The notes under the pieces were generated by a model that saw only the letters and a program-made list of their open reading frames with translations, ran no database searches and was not told the DNA's origin. DNA of 41,611 nucleotides from Acidithrix ferrooxidans. Lineage in GTDB: Bacteria; Actinomycetota; Acidimicrobiia; Acidimicrobiales; Acidimicrobiaceae. The stretch spans positions 1 to 41,611 of the forward strand of contig NZ_JXYS01000022.1 in NCBI RefSeq assembly GCF_000949295.1. The letters are read 5' to 3'. A program made the position numbers and the translations under genes. Below, piece by piece: positions 17,123 through 25,935 of the stretch (the first letter of the stretch is position 1; the number at the start of each line of letters is the position of its first letter).

Positions 17123-18754
17123 ATGAAGAACCTACTCAGTGTCACCGTTATCATAAGTCAAACGAATTACCGCTACGACACCATCTCTGTCGTAGCGATG
17201 CTCCTAGAATCAGGTGCAACTTCAATAATGCAAGATGAATCCAAGCACAACATCCGCTTCCTCCTGCCAATCGACAAACCGCTAAGTGAGATAGAAGCCG
17301 CATTAGGAAGACTTCATGTTGAGACAATCTCTATCGAGATTGACAATTCAGCTCCTGTTGATGAAAGTAATGACTACGATTTCATCGCGATCGGGAGCGG
17401 CTCAGCATCATTCGCAGCTGCAATAAGAGCTCGCGAAGCTGGTCTGTCTGTTGCAATAATTGAAAAAGATGTGGTTGGCGGAACATGCGTAAACGTGGGA
17501 TGCATTCCGTCCAAGGCGCTCTTGCGCGCTAGCGAGCAAATTCAAGAAAAGCGCCTCAGCTCGAATGGGGCCTTTCGGGTCCAATTCGAAATTAATCAAA
17601 TGATCAAGAATAAAGATGAATTAGTCAATTCCCTGCGAAGATCCAAATATCTAGACTTAGCAAAAGATTACGGCTTCGATATTATATATGGACACGCATC
17701 CTTTGTTGCAAAAGACAAAATCGAAGTAGGTGATCGCGTTCTAGGGGCAAAATACTTCCTAATCGCTACTGGGGCTTCGCCGTACATTCCGCCAATTCCT
17801 GGATTATTCTCTACGTCTTATCTAACCTCCACCACCGCGCTAAATACAAAGTCGATCCCCAATCGCCTTTGTATAGTAGGCGCTGGCTCGATCGGACTAG
17901 AACTAGGACAGCTATTTATGAACCTAGGTTCCCAAGTCACCTTTATCGAAGCAGGCGAACAGATTGCGCCCCAAGAAGAGGCTGAAATCTCGGCCATTCT
18001 AAAAGATACTTTGATCAGCCAAGGTGCAACTATCTATACCTCTGCTCAAATTACAAGAGTGAACGCGAAGGGCAGCAGTCGCTCGATTGAGCTCACATCA
18101 CAAATGGATAAGGTCACAATCGCATTTGACAAGATACTTATAGCCACGACAAGAAAACCCAATACAAATAGACTTGGATTGGAAAAAGCCGGAGTAGAGG
18201 TCACTAAAGATGGCGCAATCGTAGTAAATCATCTCCTACAAACTACCAACCCGCAGATCTACAGTGCGGGCGATGTGATTGGCGGTCCACAATTTGTCTA
18301 CGTCGCCGCCTATGAGGGCGCACTCGCAGTCGATAATTGCGTCTTGGCGTCGAATCGAAGTCTAGATCTCACGGCCCTTCCAAGAGTCACCTTTACCAAC
18401 CCTCCTATATCTGGGGTAGGACTTAGAGAGAGTGAAGCTAAAATCTTGGGCCTCGATACCATAACGACCATTCTGCCCCTCGATCAAATCCCAAGGTCCT
18501 TGGTGAACGGCCAAACCCATGGAGCAATAAAGCTAGTTGCCGACAAATCCACTAGAAAGCTTTTGGGCGCCAATATCATCTCTGAAGGAGCTGGTGACGT
18601 GATACAGGCGGCATCTCTAGCGATCAAATACAACATTTCAATCGATGACCTAGCCTCGAGCTTTCATCCGTATCTAACAATGGCCGAGTCGCTAAAGCTT
18701 GCATGTCAATCCTTCACAAAAGATGTAACTAAATTATCGTGCTGCGCATCGTGA
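17123..18754 (+). CDS. merA: Mercuric reductase MerA
   Basis: This 543-residue flavoprotein reduces Hg(II) to volatile Hg(0) with NADPH in the cytosol. Residues about 85-543 are the pyridine-nucleotide disulfide reductase core: FAD site DFIAIGSGSASFAAAIRA, redox pair Cys122/Cys127 in GGTCVNVGCIPSKALL, NADPH site CIVGAGSIGLELGQLF and second FAD site PQIYSAGDVIGG. The C-terminal LSCCAS holds the vicinal Cys540-Cys541 that distinguishes MerA from other family members. The N-terminal ~75 residues look like a metal-binding-type fold but lack the usual GMTCxxC motif, so mercury delivery by this domain is doubtful. GGAG lies seven bases before ATG. No merT/merP transporter or merB is visible nearby. 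Confidence 0.95.
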   Translation: MKNLLSVTVIISQTNYRYDTISVVAMLLESGATSIMQDESKHNIRFLLPIDKPLSEIEAALGRLHVETISIEIDNSAPVDESNDYDFIAIGSGSASFAAAIRAREAGLSVAIIEKDVVGGTCVNVGCIPSKALLRASEQIQEKRLSSNGAFRVQFEINQMIKNKDELVNSLRRSKYLDLAKDYGFDIIYGHASFVAKDKIEVGDRVLGAKYFLIATGASPYIPPIPGLFSTSYLTSTTALNTKSIPNRLCIVGAGSIGLELGQLFMNLGSQVTFIEAGEQIAPQEEAEISAILKDTLISQGATIYTSAQITRVNAKGSSRSIELTSQMDKVTIAFDKILIATTRKPNTNRLGLEKAGVEVTKDGAIVVNHLLQTTNPQIYSAGDVIGGPQFVYVAAYEGALAVDNCVLASNRSLDLTALPRVTFTNPPISGVGLRESEAKILGLDTITTILPLDQIPRSLVNGQTHGAIKLVADKSTRKLLGANIISEGAGDVIQAASLAIKYNISIDDLASSFHPYLTMAESLKLACQSFTKDVTKLSCCAS

Positions 18755-19119
18755 CCCAGCAATAGACAAATTCCTCGTGTGCAACCGACCGAATTTGGAA
18801 ACGCTTGACCAAAATGGCCCCAGCACGTTTGAGCTAGTGGCCCCATTCAACTTTCAGTTATCACGACAACCAAAAGTCCAACCATTTATTCCAAAGGTGA
18901 AATCTCGGTCGACGCTATATGTGGGGCTAACTCACACGTTCAATGCATCAAATGAATCAATCTACAATGGTAGGAACCGACGCCCCCATATGAGTTGAAC
19001 TAGAAGGTTCACAACAAATCGCGGCGGGTGTTACTTGGAACTTCATAAACCAAACATCTTGGCTCACTCGAAAATCAAAGGAAGTAAAGTCAACAACTTG
19101 AACAATCGAGTCGCAAGAG
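18755..19119. other. Gene-free region between merA and the PhnB-like gene
   Basis: The two genes converge on this 365-base stretch. I see no supported gene and no clear terminator. Confidence 0.5.
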
Positions 19120-19539
19120 TTAATTTTGGAGTATCACATTAAACATCCATCGAATTCCAAATCTATCTAGACCTGCCCCCCATAGGGAAGTCCAAGGGGT
19201 CTGCGATGGTTGAGCGCAGAATATTGCCCCTTGCGACAGCGCTTCATGGAAGTCCCTGGCCCCATCGACATCGTCAAGTTCAAGATTGGTAGTTGTACTG
19301 TTTCCAATCGATACCTTTTGGCCCAAGGAATCGATCATATCGCCAGCCATTAGCAGATGACTACCAACGACAGACAACTCCATATTTACAAGCCCATTTC
19401 TCTCAAAATCGCTTAGGTCGACTTCGCTACCCCTAGGAAATATTTCGCCCATTCTGGCAATTGGTGTAATGTAATCTGTGTCAAACACGGACTTGTAGAC
19501 GTCAAAGGCCTCTTCAAATTTACCTGAAAGTTCAAGCAA
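19120..19539 (-). CDS. PhnB-like VOC-fold protein, start uncertain
   Basis: This ~139-residue protein resembles the PhnB/3-demethylubiquinone-methyltransferase-like group of the vicinal-oxygen-chelate superfamily: GKFEEAFDVYKSVF, NMELSVVGSHLLMAGD, DGARDFHEALSQGA and a C-terminal WGAGLDRFGIRWMFNV. Members are small soluble proteins, mostly of unknown activity. The reading given starts with TTG and has no ribosome site; an in-frame stop lies seven codons upstream. A good candidate start, AAGGGG-TTGAA-ATG at about 19550, lies in another frame and would join this frame if one base were missing after ATAAG. The gene may therefore carry a small frameshift. Confidence 0.68.
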   Translation of the reverse strand: MLELSGKFEEAFDVYKSVFDTDYITPIARMGEIFPRGSEVDLSDFERNGLVNMELSVVGSHLLMAGDMIDSLGQKVSIGNSTTTNLELDDVDGARDFHEALSQGAIFCAQPSQTPWTSLWGAGLDRFGIRWMFNVILQN

Positions 19540-20070
19540 ATACTTATCATTGCCATTTCAACCCCTTGGCTCAAAGCCAAAACGATCATCAAACAAACTA
19601 CCGAATCGTCTCAGCCACCGCATCATACAGAAAATTACGACGGCGCACGGCACTCAAGCCTTGGGATGAGTCGTTATAAGTCGATCCATGGCGCCTCCGA
19701 TGTCACTTAGTATTTCCGTCTCTTGGAATATCAAGACCCTATCGCCGATTGGGGAATTATTCATAGAAAATCTAACTCACCACAGACGCCCAAGTCAATA
19801 AGTTCAGAGATGGTCTTTGATCTGTAAATTTGAAAGCCTCCCAGAGAAGGTACATCTGCTGTTTCAACGCCGACATCTCAAAAACAGATTTGACCACGTT
19901 AGGGGTCAATCTCTCCTGCCGTCTTGTCTTGAGCAGTGGGGTGAAACTCCAAAGTGATAGGATTTATATGTATCTTACGATCCAGACACTATCGCAGTTT
20001 GACTTAAAAACGCAATCTAAGTCAAACCGCAATTTGGGCAACGGTATCTATTCCCTAGTGTGGTTGTAGT
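19540..20070. other. Gene-free region upstream of the DNA methyltransferase
   Basis: I see no supported gene in this 530-base stretch; a 79-codon frame at 19830-20069 lacks any feature. Near its right end is the inverted repeat at 19997-20027. Confidence 0.5.
19997..20027. promoter_or_regulatory. Perfect 10-bp inverted repeat upstream of the methyltransferase
   Basis: GTTTGACTTA (19997-20006) and TAAGTCAAAC (20018-20027) are exact complements with an 11-base spacer; the half-site centres are 21 bp apart. It ends 43 bases before the methyltransferase ATG. The spacing suits a dimeric DNA-binding protein, though no regulator gene is adjacent, so the binding protein is unknown. Confidence 0.55.
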
Positions 20071-20994
20071 ATGAACGTTGACGTATTGATCAAACGAAAT
20101 TCCAAATTGACACTTTCCTCCGCCCAAGAATCAATCGGAACCGTCTACCTGGGGGACTCCCTTGCGGTTTTGCCAAAGCTAATGCCGAATTCGGTTTCAA
20201 TGATTTACATCGACCCACCATTCAATACCGGGATACGCCAGACAAGAACAAACAAAAAGATGGTCCGAGACCCAAATGGCAACCACACCGGATTTCAAGG
20301 GCAAAGCTACAGAAGTGAAATTACCTCTACGGTCTCCTACGATGACTCCTTCGATGACTTTATAAGCTTCCTTCGATTGCGTATAAAACTTGCACATAGA
20401 CTGTTGTCACCGACTGGAAGCCTCTACCTTCACCTTGACTATCGAGAAGTCCATTACGCCAAAGTAATGTTAGACGAAGAATTCGGTCGCGAAAACTTCA
20501 TCAACGAGATAATTTGGGCCTATGACTATGGCGCCCGTTCTAAGTCAAAATGGCCAGCAAAACACGACAACATTTTGCTCTATTCAAAAGATCGATCCAA
20601 ATATTACTTCAACTCTGCCGACGTAGACCGAGAACCTTATATGGCACCTGGACTGGTGACACCACAAAAGAGAGAACTAGGAAAGCTTCCAACCGATGTG
20701 TGGTGGCACACGATCGTATCTCCTACTGGCCATGAAAAAACCGGCTATCCGACTCAAAAACCCTTAGGAATACTAAGGCGCATGATCACAGCCTCTACCC
20801 AGCCTGGCGACACTGTCCTAGACTTTTTCGCCGGCAGTGGCACCACTGGGATAGCGGCAAAAGAACTGGGTAGAAAGTTTCTCCTGGTTGACTCCAACCC
20901 AATGGCAATCGATGTTATCAAAGCACGATTTGGCCCTATCGAAGGAATCGATTTTATCGATCTAACAGACCAAACCAACTCAAGCGGTGACTAA
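20071..20994 (+). CDS. DNA (adenine-N6 or cytosine-N4) methyltransferase, orphan
   Basis: This 307-residue protein has the beta-type motif order: the catalytic DPPFNTG (motif IV, about residue 49) comes before the SAM-binding DFFAGSGTTGIAAKELGRKF (motif I, about 251-270). Between them, TGYPTQKPLGILRRMI is the usual segment leading into the SAM site. The middle part should recognise the DNA target, which I cannot predict. No restriction endonuclease or specificity gene is adjacent, so it is probably a regulatory or solitary methylase. The ribosome site before ATG is weak. A perfect inverted repeat lies upstream. Confidence 0.93.
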   Translation: MNVDVLIKRNSKLTLSSAQESIGTVYLGDSLAVLPKLMPNSVSMIYIDPPFNTGIRQTRTNKKMVRDPNGNHTGFQGQSYRSEITSTVSYDDSFDDFISFLRLRIKLAHRLLSPTGSLYLHLDYREVHYAKVMLDEEFGRENFINEIIWAYDYGARSKSKWPAKHDNILLYSKDRSKYYFNSADVDREPYMAPGLVTPQKRELGKLPTDVWWHTIVSPTGHEKTGYPTQKPLGILRRMITASTQPGDTVLDFFAGSGTTGIAAKELGRKFLLVDSNPMAIDVIKARFGPIEGIDFIDLTDQTNSSGD

Positions 20995-21674
20995 CACTGA
21001 GAACTACCAGCCAGCAAAGATGATCGGAGTCCTTCCAAAAAGTAACCTAGGAAAAGTCGCCTGCTACCGACGGTCCTATAAAGATACTTATAAATTGTTT
21101 GGCTATCGTCGAAACATCTCCCAAAACCAGACCCCTTTTTTCTAAAACTCCCATATCCCCCTTAGAAAAAAGATCGCATTTTTGATACTCGAATTGAGAG
21201 CGCCTCATCAATCGACCCCGAATACCAACATAGCCCATCGCCAAATTCCCCTTTTAGATCGACGTTGACCCTATCTATGGTTGCAATGGGCTTCAACCTT
21301 GGGCTTTGGGGGTTGAATTCAAAAATGCGATGCAGACCAAGTCCGAAATTGCATCTAGAAGATAATGCAGGGACTCTCGATTAAATTATTCACTGCTACT
21401 CCAATGAAGTTCGTCTTTACAATCCAATGGTTGATTTGGATCATTCACTCAGAACGATTGGGGCCATTGCAATCGAGCGTTCTCCGCGGCGCCACTATAA
21501 ACACAAGCAGCGATCATTCAAAAGTCAAAATCGAATAGTTCACAAAGAATAGTCAGAGACGCCAACCCAGATAGGAGCAAACTTTTAAGAAACAACATCT
21601 CTTCAATCAGCTTGAAATAAGTCTCAACTTCAAAAGAACATCACCAACTCCAGCGCCTTGTCCCTGTACCCATT
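20995..21674. other. Gene-free region between the methyltransferase and the binding protein
   Basis: Converging genes border this 680-base stretch. It contains the long inverted repeat at 21135-21172 and a 7-bp one (TTCAACC 21292-21298, GGTTGAA 21311-21317). No gene is supported. Confidence 0.5.
21135..21172. repeat. Perfect 11-bp inverted repeat between convergent genes
   Basis: CTTTTTTCTAA (21135-21145) and TTAGAAAAAAG (21162-21172) flank a 16-base loop rich in C. Its position about 140 bases behind the methyltransferase stop could suit bidirectional termination, although the stem is almost all A/T. Confidence 0.5.
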
Positions 21675-23327
21675 TCAACCTAGCGTAATAAATGCACTGG
21701 AGTTCAAATTCCCACTTGTTATCAATGTCAAAGCTGCATGCAACTCTTCACTAGAGATCGAAGATCCAAAAACTACCTGCTGTGGCACCTGAAATAGTGG
21801 CAGTGCAGCCATATCACCCCATATCAATGCATCAATTTTATTATAAAGACGAGAGGAGTTCAATGGATAGACTTGCGCACCAGCCGATCTAACTGTGTTC
21901 TTTGTCCCTACTGGAGAGCTACCTAGAATAGATGAATAACTTGCTCCAGCCAAGGGTACAAACGGTTGCACCAAGGGAGCCACCGCTCCTGTAATTGGGA
22001 TATCAACTATGGCCGCAGTAAATGCTCCAGAAGACAGCGCATTGTTCAATGCACTCTTGCTGTTCTTTGGGTCTAAGGTAACATTCAATCCATAGTATCG
22101 CCAGACACTCGCAATCATCGTTGCCACCTTGGAATCCAGGGCAGAGGTAGAGTTGTACACCAAATCGATAGTTGACGAACCTGACGTTGGGTAAAAGATC
22201 CCATTGGGGGAATATGTATAGCCGGCCATAATCAATGAGCGCTCAGCTCGAGCGGGATCCCCCAGCATAAAGTATCCTTGTTGATCCTTGTAGTCAGATT
22301 GCCCTTCCATGAATAAATTGTTTCCAGGTGGATTGTACTCATAACTAGACAGAGGACTATGGCCGAAAAGATTGCTCCAAAGCGCCCTTCTGTCGATCGC
22401 ATAGGCCAAGCCATTTCGCATAGTTAGAGAGGAGGCAGTTGTATTGAATCGCAATGAGGTGAGAGTCGATCCGCTCACAAATCCAAAAGTACCAGAGGCG
22501 CCAGATTGAATGACTCCCGGCGGATAGATATTGGCGCTTAATGATCCAGACGAAGGCGATACCGCAAGACCACTTTCAAAGGTGACCCCAGAGAACGAAG
22601 CAACTGCTCCCTTTTTTGCTTTGAAGCCAATAGAGGTAGAAGAGTAATCAGCAATTCGGTAGGATCCGATAGTTGGAAAGGCTAGTTGTCCCAGAGACAT
22701 AGATGCAACAAATCCATTGGCCTGCATATACCGAGCCGGAAAGACTGGATTAAAAAAGCTCCGCCAGGACGAATCTGGATGAGACAGTGTAACCGTTACC
22801 GCACTCCCTGTGCTGTTGGAGACGACTGATGAGATATCGTTGTATCTTGTTGGATCGACCAAGGAAGATAAGTACTTGGGCACAATCCCGCGAACCCCCG
22901 CCTTTTGCGACTCCCAAGTGTAGATAAAGTCAAGGGCGGAAAGTGGGTGACCATCGCTCCAGATCGACTTCTGATTTATTTTATATACAATCACCTGAGG
23001 GTTCACCGATACGATTTCAGCTGATGTCACATAAGGAGTGTTAAGTACAAGGTTCCCCCCGGAATCAAGCAAAAATGCGCTTGGCAGAAAGAGTGAATCG
23101 ACCATCTTCGTGATCGAGGGATCTCCAGATGCTAAGGCCGGATTCAAATTCGAAGGAATTGAAGCAACTGAGATAACCAACGGCCTTCTTGCTACTGGTT
23201 TAGCAGACGAGAGCAATGAACAGCCTGCCAAAGTAGTGAGCAAGGCTAGTAAGACACCCACTTGGGCAAATACCCCTATCCCTTTCGGACTTTTGCCCAA
23301 GATAAAACCTCTCGGCTCAATAACCAC
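21675..23327 (-). CDS. Family 5 (peptide-type) ABC solute-binding lipoprotein
   Basis: This protein of up to 550 residues starts with a lipoprotein signal: basic KSPKG, hydrophobic VGVLLALLTTLAGC and a lipobox cysteine at position 36. The mature part follows the OppA/DppA-type binding-protein pattern: IPSNLNPALASGD, YKINQKSIWSDGHPLSALDF, then YTWES, and AYAIDRRALWSNLFGH in the C-terminal half. It should capture oligopeptides or similar solutes outside the membrane. The start is GTG at 23327; TTG at 23300, behind GAGAGG, gives a more compact signal peptide and may be the true one. No permease or ATPase gene is nearby, so its transporter must be elsewhere. Confidence 0.86.
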   Translation of the reverse strand: MVIEPRGFILGKSPKGIGVFAQVGVLLALLTTLAGCSLLSSAKPVARRPLVISVASIPSNLNPALASGDPSITKMVDSLFLPSAFLLDSGGNLVLNTPYVTSAEIVSVNPQVIVYKINQKSIWSDGHPLSALDFIYTWESQKAGVRGIVPKYLSSLVDPTRYNDISSVVSNSTGSAVTVTLSHPDSSWRSFFNPVFPARYMQANGFVASMSLGQLAFPTIGSYRIADYSSTSIGFKAKKGAVASFSGVTFESGLAVSPSSGSLSANIYPPGVIQSGASGTFGFVSGSTLTSLRFNTTASSLTMRNGLAYAIDRRALWSNLFGHSPLSSYEYNPPGNNLFMEGQSDYKDQQGYFMLGDPARAERSLIMAGYTYSPNGIFYPTSGSSTIDLVYNSTSALDSKVATMIASVWRYYGLNVTLDPKNSKSALNNALSSGAFTAAIVDIPITGAVAPLVQPFVPLAGASYSSILGSSPVGTKNTVRSAGAQVYPLNSSRLYNKIDALIWGDMAALPLFQVPQQVVFGSSISSEELHAALTLITSGNLNSSAFITLG

Positions 23328-23406
23328 TTATTCGGCCGAGACCATAACGCTGGAGTGTCTTCGGCTCAAATTACTTACCTAAAAATCTTGCGATAGCCTA
23401 ATATCT

Positions 23407-23634
23407 TCAAATTCGAAGCGAGAGAGCCACTGCCGAAAACATAAAGACAAGTGCAAATGTGATAGTAATACGGTCTAGGTTACGTTCGGCAACCGTAGAA
23501 CCTGCGGCTGAAGCTCCAACGGAGCCTCCTAACAGTTCAGACATTCCCCCACCCTTGCCGGAGTGAAGCAAAATCAAAATAATCAAAGCTAGTGCTGAGA
23601 TGATCTCAATGACCACCAATATTGCGGTAAGCAC
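23407..23634 (-). CDS. secG: Preprotein translocase subunit SecG
   Basis: This 75-residue protein has two membrane helices (about 3-23 and 54-74) joined by the SecG loop LLHSGKGGGMSELLGGSVGA. It assists the SecYE channel in protein export. It starts with GTG behind GGAAGGAAAT and follows tpiA by about 70 bases, the usual gap-pgk-tpiA-secG order of actinobacteria. Confidence 0.94.
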   Translation of the reverse strand: MLTAILVVIEIISALALIILILLHSGKGGGMSELLGGSVGASAAGSTVAERNLDRITITFALVFMFSAVALSLRI

Positions 23635-23702
23635 TCAATTTCCTTCCAAAAACAGACAAAACCAAACCCTAAATTATTTAGAGCATTATTTAGTGCCAAA
23701 AA

Positions 23703-24509
23703 CTATCCTCGGATAATTCGGGCAAAAGTCTCAGCATCCAAGCTAGCACCACCAACGAGGAGACCATCCACACCTTCGGTGGCTAGAAGTTCCGGAGCTG
23801 AAACAGGAGTCACGGAACCTCCATATTGAATACGAACTGAGTTTGACACGCCTTGTCCAAAAAGAGTGTTGATCTCTTGGCGAATCAGCTGTGCCCCACT
23901 TGCGGCATCGTCTGATGTGGCTACCGCACCTGTTCCAATTGCCCAAACAGGTTCGTAGGCTACGACAATCTTCGAGGCAAGCTCACCTGTAAGTTCAGCC
24001 ATAGCACCTCGAACTTGTCGAGTTATAACTTCATCCGTCAGTCCATCCTGGCGTTCTTGTGCAGTTTCTCCAACGCACAGAATCGGAGTCATTGCTTCAC
24101 TAAAGACACTCTGAACCTTGGCGGCGACAACTTCATCAGTTTCACCAAAAATTCGACGCCGCTCAGAGTGACCAACAATTACGTATTTCACGTTCAGTTT
24201 CGAGAGCATCGACGCTGAAATCTCCCCGGTATAAGCCCCGGAAGGCTCATAAAAGCAATTTTGGGCACCAAGACTAAAGCGCATCTTGTCGCTCTCTATT
24301 AGCAACTGAAGAGGTCTAATTGAAGTTGCTGGTGGATGAATACTAATCTCGCTAAAAGAGTAGTCCACGTCTCTCAAACCAAAATAGAGCTTTTGTACAA
24401 GCTGAATCGCTTCAAGGTGATTGAGATTCATCTTCCAGTTGCCACTTATTAGGCGATAACGACCAGTTGCTGGATTCGGCTTAAGTTCATAGCCCTTTTT
24501 TGCCGACAA
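23703..24509 (-). CDS. tpiA: Triosephosphate isomerase
   Basis: This 268-residue enzyme interconverts dihydroxyacetone phosphate and glyceraldehyde 3-phosphate. Its active-site parts are all present: the lysine in SGNWKMNLN, the histidine in VIVGHSERR, the glutamate in VAYEPVWAIGTG and the phosphate-binding IQYGGSV and LLVGGASL. The start is TTG with GAGGAG seven bases upstream. The N-terminus has about 20 extra residues before the first strand compared with a typical 250-residue enzyme. It lies 106 bases after pgk. Confidence 0.97.
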   Translation of the reverse strand: MSAKKGYELKPNPATGRYRLISGNWKMNLNHLEAIQLVQKLYFGLRDVDYSFSEISIHPPATSIRPLQLLIESDKMRFSLGAQNCFYEPSGAYTGEISASMLSKLNVKYVIVGHSERRRIFGETDEVVAAKVQSVFSEAMTPILCVGETAQERQDGLTDEVITRQVRGAMAELTGELASKIVVAYEPVWAIGTGAVATSDDAASGAQLIRQEINTLFGQGVSNSVRIQYGGSVTPVSAPELLATEGVDGLLVGGASLDAETFARIIRG

Positions 24510-24615
24510 AGCTTCTCCTCAAATATAGATTAGGTCAACCACACCAATATAACATTCCATACTACAAGGGCCTAGCAATTACCTGTTGGTCACCCAGTCC
24601 TAAAGGAGTTCTCAG

Positions 24616-25755
24616 TTATAAAACAAGCCCATGCCGAAGAGCAGCGAGACCCGGAAGATCACCCTTCTCTAGAAGTTCTAGAGATGCGCCACCTCCGGTA
24701 GATAGGTGACTGATACGAGGCGCCAAGCCGGCTGCGTCAATGGCAGCTGCGGAATCCCCTCCGCCTACCACTGAAAATGCACCACTTTCGGCCACGGCAT
24801 TTGCAATGGCCAAAGTTCCTCTTGAAAAACGGTCATCTTCAAAGACGCCCATCGGTCCATTCCATAAGATTGTGGCTGCATGATTGATCTCCGCAATAAA
24901 AAGCTCAATACTCTTGGGACCAATATCTAGGCCACGAAACCCACTCGGGACATCTTCCCCTAGGGAGACGGGATCGGCTCCTGATTCACCCCGTCCAAAT
25001 TTTATCGAGCTTTGAAGACCAAGAAAGTCAATCGGGACCACAAGGGTATCGCTACCGGCCAAAAGAGCTTTGCATTCTTCCACCAAATCCACTTCGAAAA
25101 GTGAATCCCCTACGCTATGACCCATCGCTGCCAAAAAGGTAAATGCCATAGCGCCGCCAATAAGGATCTTGTCGACCTTCGGTTCTATCGCGCGAATCAA
25201 TGCGATCTTATCCGATACCTTTGCCCCGCCTATAATCGCTACAAATGGCCCCTTTGGTGCCTCCAAAAGACCGCTTAGAACATTTACCTCTTTCGACAGT
25301 AGACGACCAGCAGCGGACTTTAAATACTTCGGCGGACCAACCACAGAGGCATGAGATCTATGGGATACTCCAAAAGCGTCGTTTACATAAAGATCCTGAC
25401 CAGCGATTAGAAATTGCACGAACTCCGGGTCGTTAGCCTCTTCACCCTTGTTGAAACGCACATTCTCCATCACCTCGATCTCTGGGTAGATGGCTTTCAG
25501 GTAGTTGCGCACCGGAGCCATGAGATATCTTGGATCTGGAACTCCTTTTGGTCGCCCAAGGTGCGAACAAACCGTCACTCTGGCCCCATTTTTTATGAGA
25601 TAATCCAAGGTAGGCAAGCTAGAGGTAATTCGAAAAGGATCAATTATGCTTGCATCCAAGTCGTCATCATATTGAAGCGGAACATTCAGATCCGACCGAA
25701 CCAGCACTGACTTACCAGAGACATCGCCCAAGTCTTCTAGCTGGGGAATATCCAT
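24616..25755 (-). CDS. pgk: Phosphoglycerate kinase
   Basis: This 379-residue glycolytic kinase makes ATP from 1,3-bisphosphoglycerate. Visible landmarks are VRSDLNVPL, SHLGRPKG and NVRFNKGEE in the N-domain and GGAKVSDKI, NGPMGVFE, VGGGDSAAAID and HLSTGGGASLELLE in the C-domain. It is slightly shorter than the usual 390-415 residues, the shortness being spread over loops. ATG is preceded by GGTGAGG. It follows gap after 180 bases that hold a terminator-like hairpin, so expression relative to gap may be reduced or separately driven. Confidence 0.97.
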   Translation of the reverse strand: MDIPQLEDLGDVSGKSVLVRSDLNVPLQYDDDLDASIIDPFRITSSLPTLDYLIKNGARVTVCSHLGRPKGVPDPRYLMAPVRNYLKAIYPEIEVMENVRFNKGEEANDPEFVQFLIAGQDLYVNDAFGVSHRSHASVVGPPKYLKSAAGRLLSKEVNVLSGLLEAPKGPFVAIIGGAKVSDKIALIRAIEPKVDKILIGGAMAFTFLAAMGHSVGDSLFEVDLVEECKALLAGSDTLVVPIDFLGLQSSIKFGRGESGADPVSLGEDVPSGFRGLDIGPKSIELFIAEINHAATILWNGPMGVFEDDRFSRGTLAIANAVAESGAFSVVGGGDSAAAIDAAGLAPRISHLSTGGGASLELLEKGDLPGLAALRHGLVL

Positions 25756-25866
25756 CTAAAAACCTCACCATTTTTCCAACTCAGTATTACTGAAGAAGAT
25801 CTTTAATTCCATAAAAACAATACGACGACCTCAAAACTCACAAAAAGTCAGATTTTCAACGATCGC

Positions 25867-25920
25867 AAAAAGCAAGGATCCCCAACTTAAATAATTTGGA
25901 GCGTACTTGAGAATCCTTGC
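25867..25920 (-). terminator. Terminator-like hairpin between gap and pgk
   Basis: On the minus strand GCAAGGAT and ATCCTTGC form a perfect 8-bp stem around a 33-base loop, with an inner CCAA/TTGG pairing, and TTTTT follows at once. It lies just after the gap stop codon. The large loop makes it weaker than a classic intrinsic terminator, so partial read-through into pgk is likely. Confidence 0.5.
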
Positions 25921-25935
25921 AATTTCTAAAAATAA

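Noticed and set aside
19830-20069. Open frame of 79 codons ending just before the methyltransferase
   Set aside because: It covers the 10-bp inverted repeat, has an unprotein-like composition and lacks a start signal; considered as a controller gene for the methylase but shows no HTH.
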